64,000 nt of DNA from Bifidobacterium italicum (GTDB lineage: Bacteria; Actinomycetota; Actinomycetes; Actinomycetales; Bifidobacteriaceae). Made by a program: the position numbers and the translations under genes. This document shows, piece by piece, positions 1 through 8,862 of this stretch. The notes below the pieces were generated by a model, which saw only the letters and a list, made by a program, of their open reading frames with translations, searched no databases and was not told where the DNA came from. Within the stretch, counting starts at the first letter, position 1; each line of letters begins with the position of its first letter. The DNA lies in NCBI RefSeq assembly GCF_002286915.1, contig NZ_MVOG01000005.1:184067-248066 (forward strand), in the 5' to 3' direction.

Positions 1-891
1 GATCTCATCTCGACCGCTTACGGCGACAAGGTCACACGCGACCTCGCGTTCGTCGAGAACAAGCCGGGCGTGCACAAGCCCGACCCGATCCTCGTCGCGG
101 ACGGCGTCGTGCGCCGTTTCGGCGGCATGACGGCGGTGGACGTCGACCATTTCGAGATCGAGCGCCACGGCATCACGGCGCTCATCGGCCCGAACGGTGC
201 CGGCAAGACGACGTTCTTCAATCTGATGACCGGATTCGATGTGCCGAACACCGGAAGCTGGCATTTCGACGGCAAGGACATGCAGCACGTCCACCCCGAG
301 CAGGTGGCCCGCGGCGGCATGGTGCGCACGTTCCAGCTGACGAAGGTCATGAGCCGGCTGACGGTGCTCGACAACATGCTGCTCGGCGCGCCCGACCAGC
401 CCGGCGAGGGCATGTTCCGTTCGCTCTTCCCGGGCATGTGGAGAAGGAAGGAGCGGGAGAACCGCGAAAAGGCCGAGGCGCTCCTCGAGCGCTTCCTGCT
501 CATCAAGAAGAAGGACGACTTCGCCGGCTCGCTCTCCGGCGGGCAGCGCAAGCTCCTCGAGATGGCGCGCGCGCTGATGTGCGACCCGAAGCTCGTCATG
601 CTCGACGAGCCGATGGCCGGTGTCAATCCGGCGCTCAAGCAGTCGCTGCTCGACCACATCATCAGCCTGCGCGAGGACGGCACGACGGTGCTGTTCGTCG
701 AGCATGACATCAACATGGTGCGGCACATCGCCGATTGGGTGACCGTCATGGCTGAAGGCAGGATCGTCGCGGAAGGCCAGCCGAAGACCGTCATGGACGA
801 TCCGGCCGTCGTCGACGCCTATCTCGGCGCGCACGCCGACGTCGACCTCGGCGGCGATTCGGTACTCGAAGGTTTGGAGGAACGCTCATGA
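1..891 (+). CDS. livG: Branched-chain amino-acid ABC transporter ATP-binding protein LivG (5' partial)
   Basis: Cytoplasmic ATPase of a LIV-type (HAAT family) amino-acid importer. The frame is open from base 1 through a GTG at 70, so the gene very probably begins upstream of the window. Counting from that GTG, the Walker A motif GPNGAGKTT is at about residues 40-48, followed by the ABC signature LSGGQRKLLEMARAL, Walker B LVMLDEP and the switch histidine in FVEHDINMV. The MAGVNP segment after Walker B and the LivG-like C-terminus separate it from sugar-transport ATPases. Its stop overlaps the next ATPase start by four bases (ATGA), indicating translational coupling. The permeases livH and livM are expected just before the window. 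The family is clear; the exact substrate is inferred. Confidence 0.93.
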   Translation, partial: DLISTAYGDKVTRDLAFVENKPGVHKPDPILVADGVVRRFGGMTAVDVDHFEIERHGITALIGPNGAGKTTFFNLMTGFDVPNTGSWHFDGKDMQHVHPEQVARGGMVRTFQLTKVMSRLTVLDNMLLGAPDQPGEGMFRSLFPGMWRRKERENREKAEALLERFLLIKKKDDFAGSLSGGQRKLLEMARALMCDPKLVMLDEPMAGVNPALKQSLLDHIISLREDGTTVLFVEHDINMVRHIADWVTVMAEGRIVAEGQPKTVMDDPAVVDAYLGAHADVDLGGDSVLEGLEERS

Positions 892-1787
892 ACGCGGTAA
901 CGTCACCGGACAGGAAGGCCGGCAAGCGTCACGGCAGGAAGGTTGCACGTGAAACAGAGGGCGGAACGGATATCTACGGGCTCGACGGCACCGCCGACGC
1001 GCCGCGGCCGATGAGCCGCGCCGAGGTCCACGTCGGCGAGCCGGAGGGCGAGCCGCTGCTCGACGCGGACAACCTCGTCGCCGGGTACCTTCCCGGCGTC
1101 AACATCCTCGACGGCGCGTCGCTCACGCTGCATGACGGCGAGATAGTCGGCATCATCGGGCCGAACGGCGCGGGCAAGTCGACGCTCCTCAAATCACTGT
1201 TCGGGCTCGTGCGCATCCATGCGGGCAGGCTCATGTTGCGTGGGCGCGACATCACGAACCTGCGCGCCGACAAGCTCGTCGCGAAGGGCGTCGGCTTCGT
1301 GCCGCAGACCGAGAACGTGTTCCCGAGCCTGACGATCGCCGAGAACATGCGTATGGGTGCGTACCAGGCGCCGAAGAAGTTCGATGAACGCTTCGAGTAC
1401 GTCTGCTCGATCTTCCCGAAGCTCGGCGAGCGGCGCAACCAGCTCGCCGGGCAGCTCTCCGGCGGCGAACGGCAGATGGTCGCGATGGGCCGCGCGCTGA
1501 TGATGCAGCCGTCGGTGCTGCTGCTCGACGAGCCGAGCGCGGGTCTGTCGCCGATGATGCAGGACGAGACGTTCATCCGCGTGCGCCAGGTCAACAAGGC
1601 CGGCGTTTCGGTCGTCATCGTCGAGCAGAACGCGCGTCGCTGCCTGCAGATCTGCGACCGCGGCTACGTGCTCGATCAGGGGCGCAATGCGTACTCGGGT
1701 CGCGGGCGCGACCTGATGAACGACCCGAAGGTCATCAACCTGTATCTCGGCAACCTCGAGGAGGAGGTCGAAAAGGCGGGGCAATGA
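888..1787 (+). CDS. livF: Branched-chain amino-acid ABC transporter ATP-binding protein LivF
   Basis: Second ATPase of the LIV importer, 299 residues. It has an N-terminal extension of about 60 polar residues not usual in LivF (typically about 235 residues). Then come Walker A GPNGAGKST, signature LSGGERQMVAMGRAL and Walker B VLLLDEPSAGLSP, with the switch histidine replaced by Gln in VEQNAR, as is normal for LivF. The ATG at 888 overlaps the livG stop and is preceded by GGAGG. The extension's reading frame looks genuine because it continues the same codon bias, but a later start cannot be excluded. LivG and LivF form the heterodimeric motor of the transporter. Confidence 0.92.
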   Translation: MNAVTSPDRKAGKRHGRKVARETEGGTDIYGLDGTADAPRPMSRAEVHVGEPEGEPLLDADNLVAGYLPGVNILDGASLTLHDGEIVGIIGPNGAGKSTLLKSLFGLVRIHAGRLMLRGRDITNLRADKLVAKGVGFVPQTENVFPSLTIAENMRMGAYQAPKKFDERFEYVCSIFPKLGERRNQLAGQLSGGERQMVAMGRALMMQPSVLLLDEPSAGLSPMMQDETFIRVRQVNKAGVSVVIVEQNARRCLQICDRGYVLDQGRNAYSGRGRDLMNDPKVINLYLGNLEEEVEKAGQ

Positions 1788-2017
1788 GCATCCTTCGATG
1801 GAACGGTTGCAAAGATAATAATTGAAGCATCGTCAACCAATTGTTGAAATTGTCTGCGAAATATGCAAGTAACACAACCGTCAACGAGTGCTTATAATTA
1901 AATATAATATAAGAGAAATAATTGAACATCCGATGATAAGAACAATGATGCAACACATGCAACGACGATGACGGCGGCTGCCGTCCGTCCGGCAAGAGGA
2001 AGACAAGAGGAAGAGAA
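1788..2017 (+). promoter_or_regulatory. AT-rich promoter region of the LivK-like gene
   Basis: 230 bases between livF and the binding-protein gene. The stretch at about 1800-1930 is much richer in A and T than its surroundings and contains several TATAAT-like hexamers around 1891-1910, so the binding protein probably has its own strong promoter. A purine-rich ribosome-binding stretch lies just before the GTG at 2018. No clear terminator follows livF, so read-through is also possible. Confidence 0.5.
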
Positions 2018-3292
2018 GTGATTCGTATGCGACTGCACAACATACGCAAGCAGGCAATGGTGATGACGGCGTTCGTCGCGGCGGCGACGCTCGCATTGTC
2101 CGGATGCGGCGGCTCGTCGGGCGCCTCCGACGCGAGCGCGGCGGCCGACGGGAACGGCATGGTCGTCGGCGCGCTGCTGCCGCTCACCGGAACGCTCGCC
2201 TATCTGGCGCCCCCGGAGGTGGCCGCGATCAAACTCGCCGTGAACGACATCAACGCGGCCGGCGGCGTCCTCGGCAAGGATGTGACCGAGGTCGAGGCGG
2301 ACACGTCGGACGGCGAGCACGCCGACCAGAACACGTCGGCCGCGCAATCGGTGCTCGCGAAGCATCCGTCGGTCGTCATCGGGCCGGCCGCGTCGGGCGT
2401 CGTCAAGAACGTCTACAAGAGCATCGTCGCCGAGAAGATCCCGGTCATCTCGATGGCGTCCACGTCGATGACGCTCTCCGGCATGGATCCGTACTTCTTC
2501 CGCACCGTCGCGCCGGACGCGGTGCAGGGCGCCGTCATGGGCGACCTCATCGCAGGTGATGGCGTCAAGAAGCTCGCGATCGCATGCTTCAACGACGAAT
2601 ACGGCACCGGCATGCGCGACATCATCCTCGGAAAGCTCAAACTCGCCGGCGTCGACGTCGTCTACGGCGAACAGGACGCGTTCGATCCCGCGGAGACGAA
2701 CTACTCATCCATCGCATCGGCGATCAAGGCCTCCGGCGCCGACGCGACGCTCATCATCTCGTACGACCAGGCGACGCCGCTCATCAAATCGCTCGCCTCG
2801 GCCGGCGTGGACACGCACAGGCTCTACCTCGTCGACGGCAACACCGTCGACTATTCGAAGACCTACGACGCCGGGCTGCTCAAGGGGTCGAAGGGCACGA
2901 TCCCCGGCGCCCACGTCGACGACGCGTTCCTCGCGGCGCTCAAGGGCACCGGCACCGAGGTCTCCGACACGACGTACGCGGCGGAGACGTACGACGCGGT
3001 GATCCTCTCGGCGCTCGCCGCGGAACAGGGCGGCAGCGCAAGCGGGGAGACGATCCAGAAGAACCTCGCGTCGGTCTCCGGCGCGGACGGCGGCGAGAAG
3101 TGCGACAGCTTCAAGGCCTGCAAGGCGCTCATCAAGGACAAGAAGAAGATCCAGTACTCGGGTAAGACCGGCATCGGCGCATTCAACAAGAACAACGATC
3201 CGAGCTCCGCGAACATCGGCATCTACGAATACGACGACAAGAACGTCAACGTGTTCCAGGCGATGCAGAGCGGCGACGTGCCGAGCGAGTGA
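2018..3292 (+). CDS. livK: Branched-chain amino-acid ABC transporter substrate-binding lipoprotein
   Basis: Extracytoplasmic receptor of the LIV importer, 424 residues. The N-terminus carries basic residues, a hydrophobic stretch and the lipobox LSGC (about residues 27-30), followed by a Gly/Ser/Ala linker, so it should be exported and lipid-anchored. The mature part starts GALLPLTGTLAYLAPPEVAA and continues as a type I periplasmic-binding fold of the LivJ/LivK family (GPAASGV, SMASTSMTLSG, FRTVAPDAVQG). The GTG at 2018 is preceded by AAGAGGAAGAGAA; an ATG at 2027 is an alternative. It lies downstream of livGF with an AT-rich gap that may give it extra transcription, useful for a receptor needed in excess. 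Confidence 0.9.
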   Translation: MIRMRLHNIRKQAMVMTAFVAAATLALSGCGGSSGASDASAAADGNGMVVGALLPLTGTLAYLAPPEVAAIKLAVNDINAAGGVLGKDVTEVEADTSDGEHADQNTSAAQSVLAKHPSVVIGPAASGVVKNVYKSIVAEKIPVISMASTSMTLSGMDPYFFRTVAPDAVQGAVMGDLIAGDGVKKLAIACFNDEYGTGMRDIILGKLKLAGVDVVYGEQDAFDPAETNYSSIASAIKASGADATLIISYDQATPLIKSLASAGVDTHRLYLVDGNTVDYSKTYDAGLLKGSKGTIPGAHVDDAFLAALKGTGTEVSDTTYAAETYDAVILSALAAEQGGSASGETIQKNLASVSGADGGEKCDSFKACKALIKDKKKIQYSGKTGIGAFNKNNDPSSANIGIYEYDDKNVNVFQAMQSGDVPSE

Positions 3293-3302
3293 CACACCAT
3301 AC

Positions 3303-3384
3303 GTGGGTCCGGCACGGGACGGACCCACCGCTCATCCGAGCGACTCTCGGCAGTGGGCCACCCATAGCGGGTGGCCCGCTGTTT
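3303..3384 (+). terminator. Two consecutive hairpins after the LivK-like gene
   Basis: GTGGGTCCG (3303-3311) pairs with CGGACCCAC (3320-3328). A second stem GGGCCACCC (3355-3363) pairs with GGGTGGCCC (3369-3377) and is followed by CGCTGTTT. They lie between convergent genes, so termination in either direction is plausible. Confidence 0.65.
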
Positions 3385-3416
3385 CGTCCCGGCGCCGTGT
3401 GCGGGCCTGCGCACGC

Positions 3417-4424
3417 TCAGCGCGTCGTGGAACGCTCGTGCAGCGCGACCGGAACGATCGTCGCACGCGCCCCGCGTGGGGACTCGTCGATCTGCTCCTC
3501 GACGTCGTCGGCGATCGCGCGCGCGATCGCGGCGAAGTCCTGACGGACCACGGTCAGCGGCAGCCCCGCGCAATCGGCGACCGTCGTCCCGTCATAGGCG
3601 ACGACCTGCAGGCGCCCCGGCACGGCGATGCCGCGCAGCGTCGCCTCCTGCACCGCATATGCGGCGGCGACGTCGGCGCCGACGAACGCATCGAGCCGTG
3701 GATGGGCGTCGAACGCGTCGTGCACGGCGCGGCGCACGCCCTCGAGGTCGGACACATCGCCCGACTCGATGTAGTGATGCCGGATGCCGGCGCCGTCGAG
3801 CCGTTCCTCCAACGTCTGCACGTAGCGCACCGTCGGGAACGTCGTGCCGGTGTCGTCGAGGTCGGTGAACTGCCTGCGGGGACCGCCGACGATGGCGACG
3901 TCGCGGGCGCCGGTGCGCGTCAGCAGATCGGCGATGAGCGCGCCGCCGCGGCGGTGGTCCGAGTCCACCTGGTCGATGCCGGCCCCGAGATCGCGGTCGA
4001 AGGCGACGACCGGTCGGCCGATCGACGCCCAGTAGTCGGGGTCGTGCGTCGTATGCGCGGCGACGACGAGCGCGTCGAGGCTGCGCTGGCGCAGCATGTC
4101 GACATACTGCGCCTCGCCTCCTTCGGCGTCGACGGTCGAGCACAGCATCGTGCGCAATCCGCGTGCGGAGAGCTCGCGCTGCAGCTGCGACGTGAGCGTC
4201 GCGAAGAACGGATGGCGGATCGTCGGGACGATGACGCCGACGATGCCGGTCCTGCCGTGGTAGAAGTGGCGGGCGAGCTCGTTGGGGACGTAGTTGAGTT
4301 CGCGCATCGCCTGCTCGACCTTCGCGCGCATGTCCTGCGACACGTATCCGGTGCCGTTGATGACGAGTGAGACGCTGCTCACCGAGACTCCCGCGCGTTT
4401 CGCGACGTCGCGCATGCCGACCAT
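3417..4424 (-). CDS. scrR: LacI-family repressor of the sucrose genes
   Basis: Transcription factor of 335 residues. An N-terminal LacI helix-turn-helix (MRDVAKRAGVSVSSVSLVI, about residues 4-22) is followed by a hinge and a periplasmic-binding-like effector domain (IVGVIVPTIRHPFFATLTSQ onward). The ATG at 4424 is chosen because AGGAGG precedes it with a 6-base gap and because LacI proteins begin right at this helix; the open frame upstream has no such support. It is divergent from sucrose phosphorylase. Three near-identical palindromes in the shared intergenic region (4501-4516, 4599-4614, 4671-4686) are the natural operators. Sucrose or a derivative as effector is inferred from context. Confidence 0.88.
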   Translation of the reverse strand: MVGMRDVAKRAGVSVSSVSLVINGTGYVSQDMRAKVEQAMRELNYVPNELARHFYHGRTGIVGVIVPTIRHPFFATLTSQLQRELSARGLRTMLCSTVDAEGGEAQYVDMLRQRSLDALVVAAHTTHDPDYWASIGRPVVAFDRDLGAGIDQVDSDHRRGGALIADLLTRTGARDVAIVGGPRRQFTDLDDTGTTFPTVRYVQTLEERLDGAGIRHHYIESGDVSDLEGVRRAVHDAFDAHPRLDAFVGADVAAAYAVQEATLRGIAVPGRLQVVAYDGTTVADCAGLPLTVVRQDFAAIARAIADDVEEQIDESPRGARATIVPVALHERSTTR

Positions 4425-4500
4425 CCGTGCCTCCTGTCGTGGTGTGCCATGGTGTTGCCGCCGCCGGTCCGATATGTATCCGCTGGGGGCGCCCGCATGT

Positions 4501-4686
4501 GTCGAACCGGTTTGACGATTCCATTGTAGAGGTGGCGCGCGTCGGCGTCGAACGCGGCATGGCCCCGGCGGCCGCGTTCCCCGGGGCGTCCGGTGGTTAT
4601 CGAACCGGTTTGACACGCCGAAGGGGAGGCCGTGTTGCGCGGTCGCCGCGTCGGTGCCATAATCATCGGTATCGAACCGGTTCGAT
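4501..4686. promoter_or_regulatory. Divergent scrR/scrP control region with three LacI operators
   Basis: Operators: GTCGAACCGGTTTGAC (4501-4516), ATCGAACCGGTTTGAC (4599-4614) and the perfect palindrome ATCGAACCGGTTCGAT (4671-4686). A plus-strand promoter TTGCGC (4635-4640), 17-base spacer, CATAAT (4658-4663) precedes scrP. The third operator starts 7 bases after the -10 box and the second lies upstream of -35, so bound repressor would cover the transcription start and could loop. Spacings of 98 and 72 bases separate operator starts. Confidence 0.8.
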
Positions 4687-4780
4687 ACAACACCATCGAT
4701 CCGGTCCCGGGCTTCGGCCCGACCGATTGATCCCAACGGTGTGATTGACCGACCATACCCGACTCGACGAGGAGGAACCC

Positions 4781-6304
4781 GTGAAGAACAAGGTCCAGCT
4801 CATCACCTACGCGAATCGTCTCGGCGACGGCAACCTCGCCTCGCTGACCGACATCCTGCGCACCCGCTTCGACGGCGTCTACGAAGGCGTGCACATCCTG
4901 CCGTTCTTCACGCCGTTCGACGGCGCCGACGCCGGCTTCGACCCGATCGACCACACGAAGGTCGACCCGCGTCTCGGCGACTGGGACGACATCGCCGAAC
5001 TCGCGAAGACGCACGACATCATGGTCGACGCGATCGTCAACCATATGAGCTGGCAGTCTCGCCAGTTCCAGGACGTGCTCAAGCGCGGCGAGGAATCCGA
5101 GTACTATCCGATGTTCCTGACGATGAGCTCGGTGTTCCCGGACGGCGCGACCGAGGAGGAGCTCGCCGGCATCTACCGCCCGCGCCCGGGCCTGCCGTTC
5201 ACGCACTACAGCTTCGCCGGCAAGACGCGACTCGTCTGGGTCACGTTCACGCCGCAGCAGGTGGACATCGACACCGATTCCGCCGAAGGCTGGGAATACC
5301 TGATGTCGATCTTCGACCAGATGGGCAAGTCGCATGTCAAGTACATCCGCCTCGACGCCGTCGGCTACGGCGCGAAGGAGGCCGGCACGAGCTGCTTCAT
5401 GACGCCGAAGACCTTCGGTCTGATCTCCCGGCTGCGCGAGGAGGGCGCCAAGCGCGGCCTCGAGATCCTCATCGAAGTCCACTCGTACTACAAGAAGCAG
5501 GTGGAGATCGCCGCGAAGGTGGACCGCGTCTACGACTTCGCGCTGCCGCCGCTGCTGCTGCACTCGCTGTTCACCGGCGACGTCGACGCGCTCGCACGCT
5601 GGACCGAGATCCGCCCGAACAACGCCGTCACCGTCCTCGACACGCATGACGGCATCGGCGTCATCGACATCGGCTCCGACCAGCTCGACCGCTCGCTCAA
5701 AGGGCTCGTCCCCGACGAGGACGTCGACGCGATGGTCGAGACGATCGCGAGGAACACGCACGGCGAGTCGAAGGAGGCGACCGGCGCCGCCGCGTCGAAC
5801 CTCGACCTCTATCAGGTGAACTCCACCTACTATTCGGCGCTCGGCTGCAACGACCAGCACTACATCGCCGCGCGCGCAGTGCAGTTCTTCCTGCCCGGCG
5901 TGCCGCAGGTGTACTACGTCGGCGCGCTCGCCGGCAGGAACGACATGGCGTTGCTCAAGCGCACGAACGTCGGCCGCGACATCAACCGCCACTACTACAC
6001 GACCGCCGAGATCGACGAGAATCTCGAGCGTCCGGTCGTGCAGGCGCTCAACGCGCTCGCGCGTTTCCGCAACGAACTGCCGGCCTTCGACGGCGACTTC
6101 AGCTATATGACGAGCGACGACGGCGCGACGATGAGTTTCACGTGGAACGATGGCGAGACGTCGGCGACGCTGAGCTTCACGCCGTCGAAGGGCATCGGCG
6201 TCGACAACATGCAGCCGGTGGCGACGCTCGCATGGAAGGACGCCGCCGGCGAACACGTCAGCGACGACCTGATCGCGAACCCGCCGATTGCGCGCATGGG
6301 CTGA
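4781..6304 (+). CDS. scrP: Sucrose phosphorylase (GH13_18)
   Basis: Cytoplasmic enzyme converting sucrose and phosphate to glucose-1-phosphate and fructose, 507 residues. The sequence tracks the characterised B. adolescentis enzyme almost without gaps over the first 300 residues. The catalytic residues of that enzyme are in place: nucleophile Asp in YIRLDAVGYG (about 192), acid/base Glu in ILIEVHSYY (about 232) and transition-state Asp in VLDTHDGIG (about 290). The GTG at 4781 follows GGAGGAA and matches the family N-terminus (KNKVQLITYANRLGDG); earlier in-frame starts add a non-conserved tail. It is controlled by the scrR operators and is followed after 43 bases by the broken permease gene. 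Confidence 0.96.
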   Translation: MKNKVQLITYANRLGDGNLASLTDILRTRFDGVYEGVHILPFFTPFDGADAGFDPIDHTKVDPRLGDWDDIAELAKTHDIMVDAIVNHMSWQSRQFQDVLKRGEESEYYPMFLTMSSVFPDGATEEELAGIYRPRPGLPFTHYSFAGKTRLVWVTFTPQQVDIDTDSAEGWEYLMSIFDQMGKSHVKYIRLDAVGYGAKEAGTSCFMTPKTFGLISRLREEGAKRGLEILIEVHSYYKKQVEIAAKVDRVYDFALPPLLLHSLFTGDVDALARWTEIRPNNAVTVLDTHDGIGVIDIGSDQLDRSLKGLVPDEDVDAMVETIARNTHGESKEATGAAASNLDLYQVNSTYYSALGCNDQHYIAARAVQFFLPGVPQVYYVGALAGRNDMALLKRTNVGRDINRHYYTTAEIDENLERPVVQALNALARFRNELPAFDGDFSYMTSDDGATMSFTWNDGETSATLSFTPSKGIGVDNMQPVATLAWKDAAGEHVSDDLIANPPIARMG

Positions 6305-6347
6305 GCGGTCCGCAGCGGACGAACAACGAAACGGAAAGAGGCAGATC

Positions 6348-7894
6348 ATGGTGGACGAGCCGGGCGCCGGCGGCAAGCCGGTCGGCAACGGCTACGTCCG
6401 TCCGGGCATCGACGACCGACCCAACCTGGACAAGGCGCTGAGCCCCGAAGACAAGGAGAACATCGCGCGTCTGACCGCGCCGATGCCGAAGAGACGCGCC
6501 GCCGAGCGCAGCGTCGACGATGAGCAGACGCAGGGCGTCAAGCTCGCCACCGATTCGCAGGTCCCCGGCTCCGGCATGGCCGCGCTCGCCGCCGTCGACA
6601 CGGCGGTGCCGGACGAGGACTCCGCGTTCATGGACATGCGCGATCCGATGGTCTCGGCCGACGGCCACCGTCCGACGAAGACGGAGATCGTGCGGCTCGG
6701 CGTCGGTTTCACGGTGTCCGCGATCGCCTGCGCAATCCCGTGGGTCGCGTTGAGCACCGTCATCCTGCCGCGCGTGTTCGAGCAGATCGACGCCGGCAGC
6801 AAGGTGTTCATGCTCGGCCTCGTCAACTCGATCGGCGCGTTCGTCGCCCTCATCGCGAACATCGTCTTCGGCGCGCTCTCCGACCAGACGCGTTCGCGCT
6901 TCGGCAAGCGCACGCCGTGGATCGTGCTCGGCGGCCTCATCACCGGCCTGAGCATCGGGGCGATCGCGTTCACGCGTTCCGAGGCGCTCATCGTGACGCT
7001 GTGGTGCCTCGCGCAGATGGGCTACAACATGATGCTCGCGCCAACATGATGCTCGCGCCGTACGTCGCCGTCGGCCAGACGCTCGGCTCGGTCGTCGGCG
7101 CCGCGTTCCTCACGCACGGCGCATCGGGCATCTTCCAGGCGTGGATGATGGGCCTCGCCATCTTCTCGCTCGTCGGCATCTTCGTCGTCGTATGGCCGTG
7201 CGAGAAATCGAGCAAATTCGAGGCGGACGGCGAGGCGATGAGCGCGAAGGCGATCCTGCGCGACTTCCGCCCGCCGCGTCACGCGCCCGACTTCTACTAC
7301 GCGCTCGTCGGCCGCACGTTGATGATGGGCGGCTACTGGATGATCACGACCTACCAGCTGTGCATCGCGCAGGACTACATCTACGCCGGCGACCCGCACG
7401 CCATCGACAAGGCCGCCGCGATCATCGCGACGATGGGCGTCATCACGCTCGTCGTCTCGCTGATCGCCGCGGTCGCCGCCGGGCCGATCACCGACCGCAT
7501 CGGCAGGCGCAAGCTGCCGGTCGCGCTCGCGAGCTGCCTGTTCGCCGTCGGCGCCGCGATGCCGCTGCTGTTCCGCTCTCCGATGGGCATGTATCTGTTC
7601 GCCGCGATCGCCGGCCTCGGCTACGGCGTCTACAACGCGATCGACCAGGCGCTCAACGTGGCCGTGCTGCCGAATCCGAAGGAGGCTGGCAAGGATCTGG
7701 GCATCCTCAACCTCGCGAACACGCTTTCGACGGTCATCGGCACGATGATGACGTCGATCGTCGTCTCGATCGCGAAATCGGCGATGCATGCGTCGGGCAC
7801 GCCGGCGGCCGCCTATGCGTGGGTGTTCGTCGTCGCGATCGTCATCGTGCTCATCGCGGCCGCGTTCATCATGCGCATCCGCAACGTCAAGTGA
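6348..7894 (+). pseudogene. scrT: MFS sugar (sucrose) permease, frameshifted
   Basis: Two frames encode halves of one 12-TM permease of the ScrT/GPH-like type. Frame A runs 6348-7049: a soluble N-terminal tail of about 110 residues including YVRPGIDDRPNLDKAL, then TM1-TM4, ending at TGA after NMMLAPT. Frame B runs from about 7050 to 7894: TM5-TM12, beginning ANMMLAPYVAVGQTLG. The junction is a 17-base exact tandem duplication (7026-7042 and 7043-7059). Compared with the paralogue at 8863-10431, about 20 residues of the TM4-TM5 loop are also absent. The ATG at 6348 has a GAAAGAGG ribosome site. Position after scrP suggests sucrose import. It may be a true null allele or an assembly artefact. 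Confidence 0.85.
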
Positions 7895-7920
7895 CGCGTT
7901 CCTTTCATCATCACATCGCC

Positions 7921-7955
7921 AAGGCCGGCGACGTCCACGTCGCCGGCCTTGTTCG
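7921..7955 (+). terminator. Rho-independent terminator after the scr genes
   Basis: AAGGCCGGCGACG (7921-7933) and CGTCGCCGGCCTT (7938-7950) form a perfect 13-bp stem with a 4-base loop; only a weak T stretch follows (GTTCG). Confidence 0.75.
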
Positions 7956-7976
7956 CATCGATGGAGTGCGTCATGC

Positions 7977-8402
7977 TCACCGCGCGAAAAGGCGCACGTA
8001 TTCGTCGGAGCTCATCGAGCGCACGGTGGACCGTTGGAATGCGGCGCGGTCGCGGGTGATGATGAAGTCGATGTGATGGACTTCGGCGGCCGCCCGGACG
8101 AGTCCGTCCTCGAAATCGGGCTCGTCCGAGCGAATCGCCAGCGCACAGAGCTCCTGATCCACCGTCAGCACGACGAACAGGTCGAGGAAGGCCTCGATGT
8201 ACTGGCGGGTGAGCAGCTCGCCGATGGATTTGCCGGCGATGTAATACAGATCCTTCAGCGAACCCGGCGTTACGCAGATCCTGGCATGCCCGTGCGCGGC
8301 CAGCTGCACGAGCGTCGCCGCGGCCTCGGAATGGGGACGGTCCGGCACCACGTAATCGAGCAGGATGTTGGTGTCGAGCAGCAGGCGCGGCGCATTAGGC
8401 AT
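7977..8402 (-). CDS. PIN-domain toxin (VapC-like)
   Basis: Probable ribonuclease toxin, 141 residues, the usual size of a PIN protein. The fold is marked by LLLDTNILLDY near the N-terminus (first metal-binding Asp, about residue 10), an EPDFEDGLVRAAAE segment carrying the mid-protein acidic residues, and DFIITRD near the C-terminus (last acidic cluster). Its ATG at 8402 overlaps the upstream antitoxin gene by 8 bases, so the two are translated together. PIN toxins cut RNA until bound by their antitoxin; the target here cannot be inferred. Confidence 0.88.
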   Translation of the reverse strand: MPNAPRLLLDTNILLDYVVPDRPHSEAAATLVQLAAHGHARICVTPGSLKDLYYIAGKSIGELLTRQYIEAFLDLFVVLTVDQELCALAIRSDEPDFEDGLVRAAAEVHHIDFIITRDRAAFQRSTVRSMSSDEYVRLFAR

Positions 8403-8685
8403 GACGGTTCCTCAACGTTTCGCGCACCTCGTCGTCGGACATCGCCGCCAATGCGGTGCCGGAGGGCGTCTGCGCGCGCAGCGACTCCAGTTTCTTCAGC
8501 GCGATCAGCTTGCGGGAGCGCCGCGACTCCGACGCATCGTACGCAGGAATCTCGCCGGTGTCGGCGATATGCGCCCACAGGTCGCGGATGACTTGGTTCG
8601 GTGTCGTCCCGGCTTCGCGGATCCGTGCGTTCGCAATCGCCTTCGTCGTGGCGTCCACGCTTGCGCTGACGGTCGATGTGGCCAT
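8395..8685 (-). CDS. RelB/DinJ-type ribbon-helix-helix antitoxin
   Basis: Small protein of 96 residues beginning MATSTVSASVDATTKAIANA, a RelB/DinJ-type ribbon-helix-helix DNA-binding N-terminus, followed by DLWAHIADTGEIPAY, a common RelB/DinJ extension, and a charged C-terminal tail likely to wrap the toxin. The ATG at 8685 is chosen over an earlier in-frame one because AAAGGAG precedes it with good spacing. RelB-type antitoxins are more often paired with RelE/YafQ toxins; here the partner is a PIN protein, a known hybrid arrangement. Two dyads just upstream are likely autoregulatory operators. Confidence 0.85.
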   Translation of the reverse strand: MATSTVSASVDATTKAIANARIREAGTTPNQVIRDLWAHIADTGEIPAYDASESRRSRKLIALKKLESLRAQTPSGTALAAMSDDEVRETLRNRHA

Positions 8686-8727
8686 CGTCGCTCCTTTCGG
8701 TCGTTTCTTGGGTATATGCACCAATCT

Positions 8728-8758
8728 ATCTACTGTAGATAATTCTACTATCTATAGT
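8728..8758. promoter_or_regulatory. Paired dyads, probable toxin-antitoxin operator
   Basis: ATCTACTGTAGAT (8728-8740) is a perfect inverted repeat around one base, and ACTATCTATAGT (8747-8758) is a perfect 5-bp dyad around CT. The two centres are 18-19 bases apart, in an AT-rich patch 43 bases before the antitoxin start. This fits two ribbon-helix-helix dimers on one promoter. Confidence 0.6.
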
Positions 8759-8862
8759 ATCGAACGACATACTGCAGCCTGTGCGCTCCGGATGCGTGAA
8801 TTCGTCTGCGCGCACGGCGGTAACGTGTCGGGCGCCGCGCGGCTGCGGTTATCGTTGTGCTT

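Noticed and set aside
4425..4736. Longer form of the sucrose repressor (up to 439 residues)
   Set aside because: The extension runs across all three operators and the divergent promoter, and the LacI domain begins at the ATG with AGGAGG.
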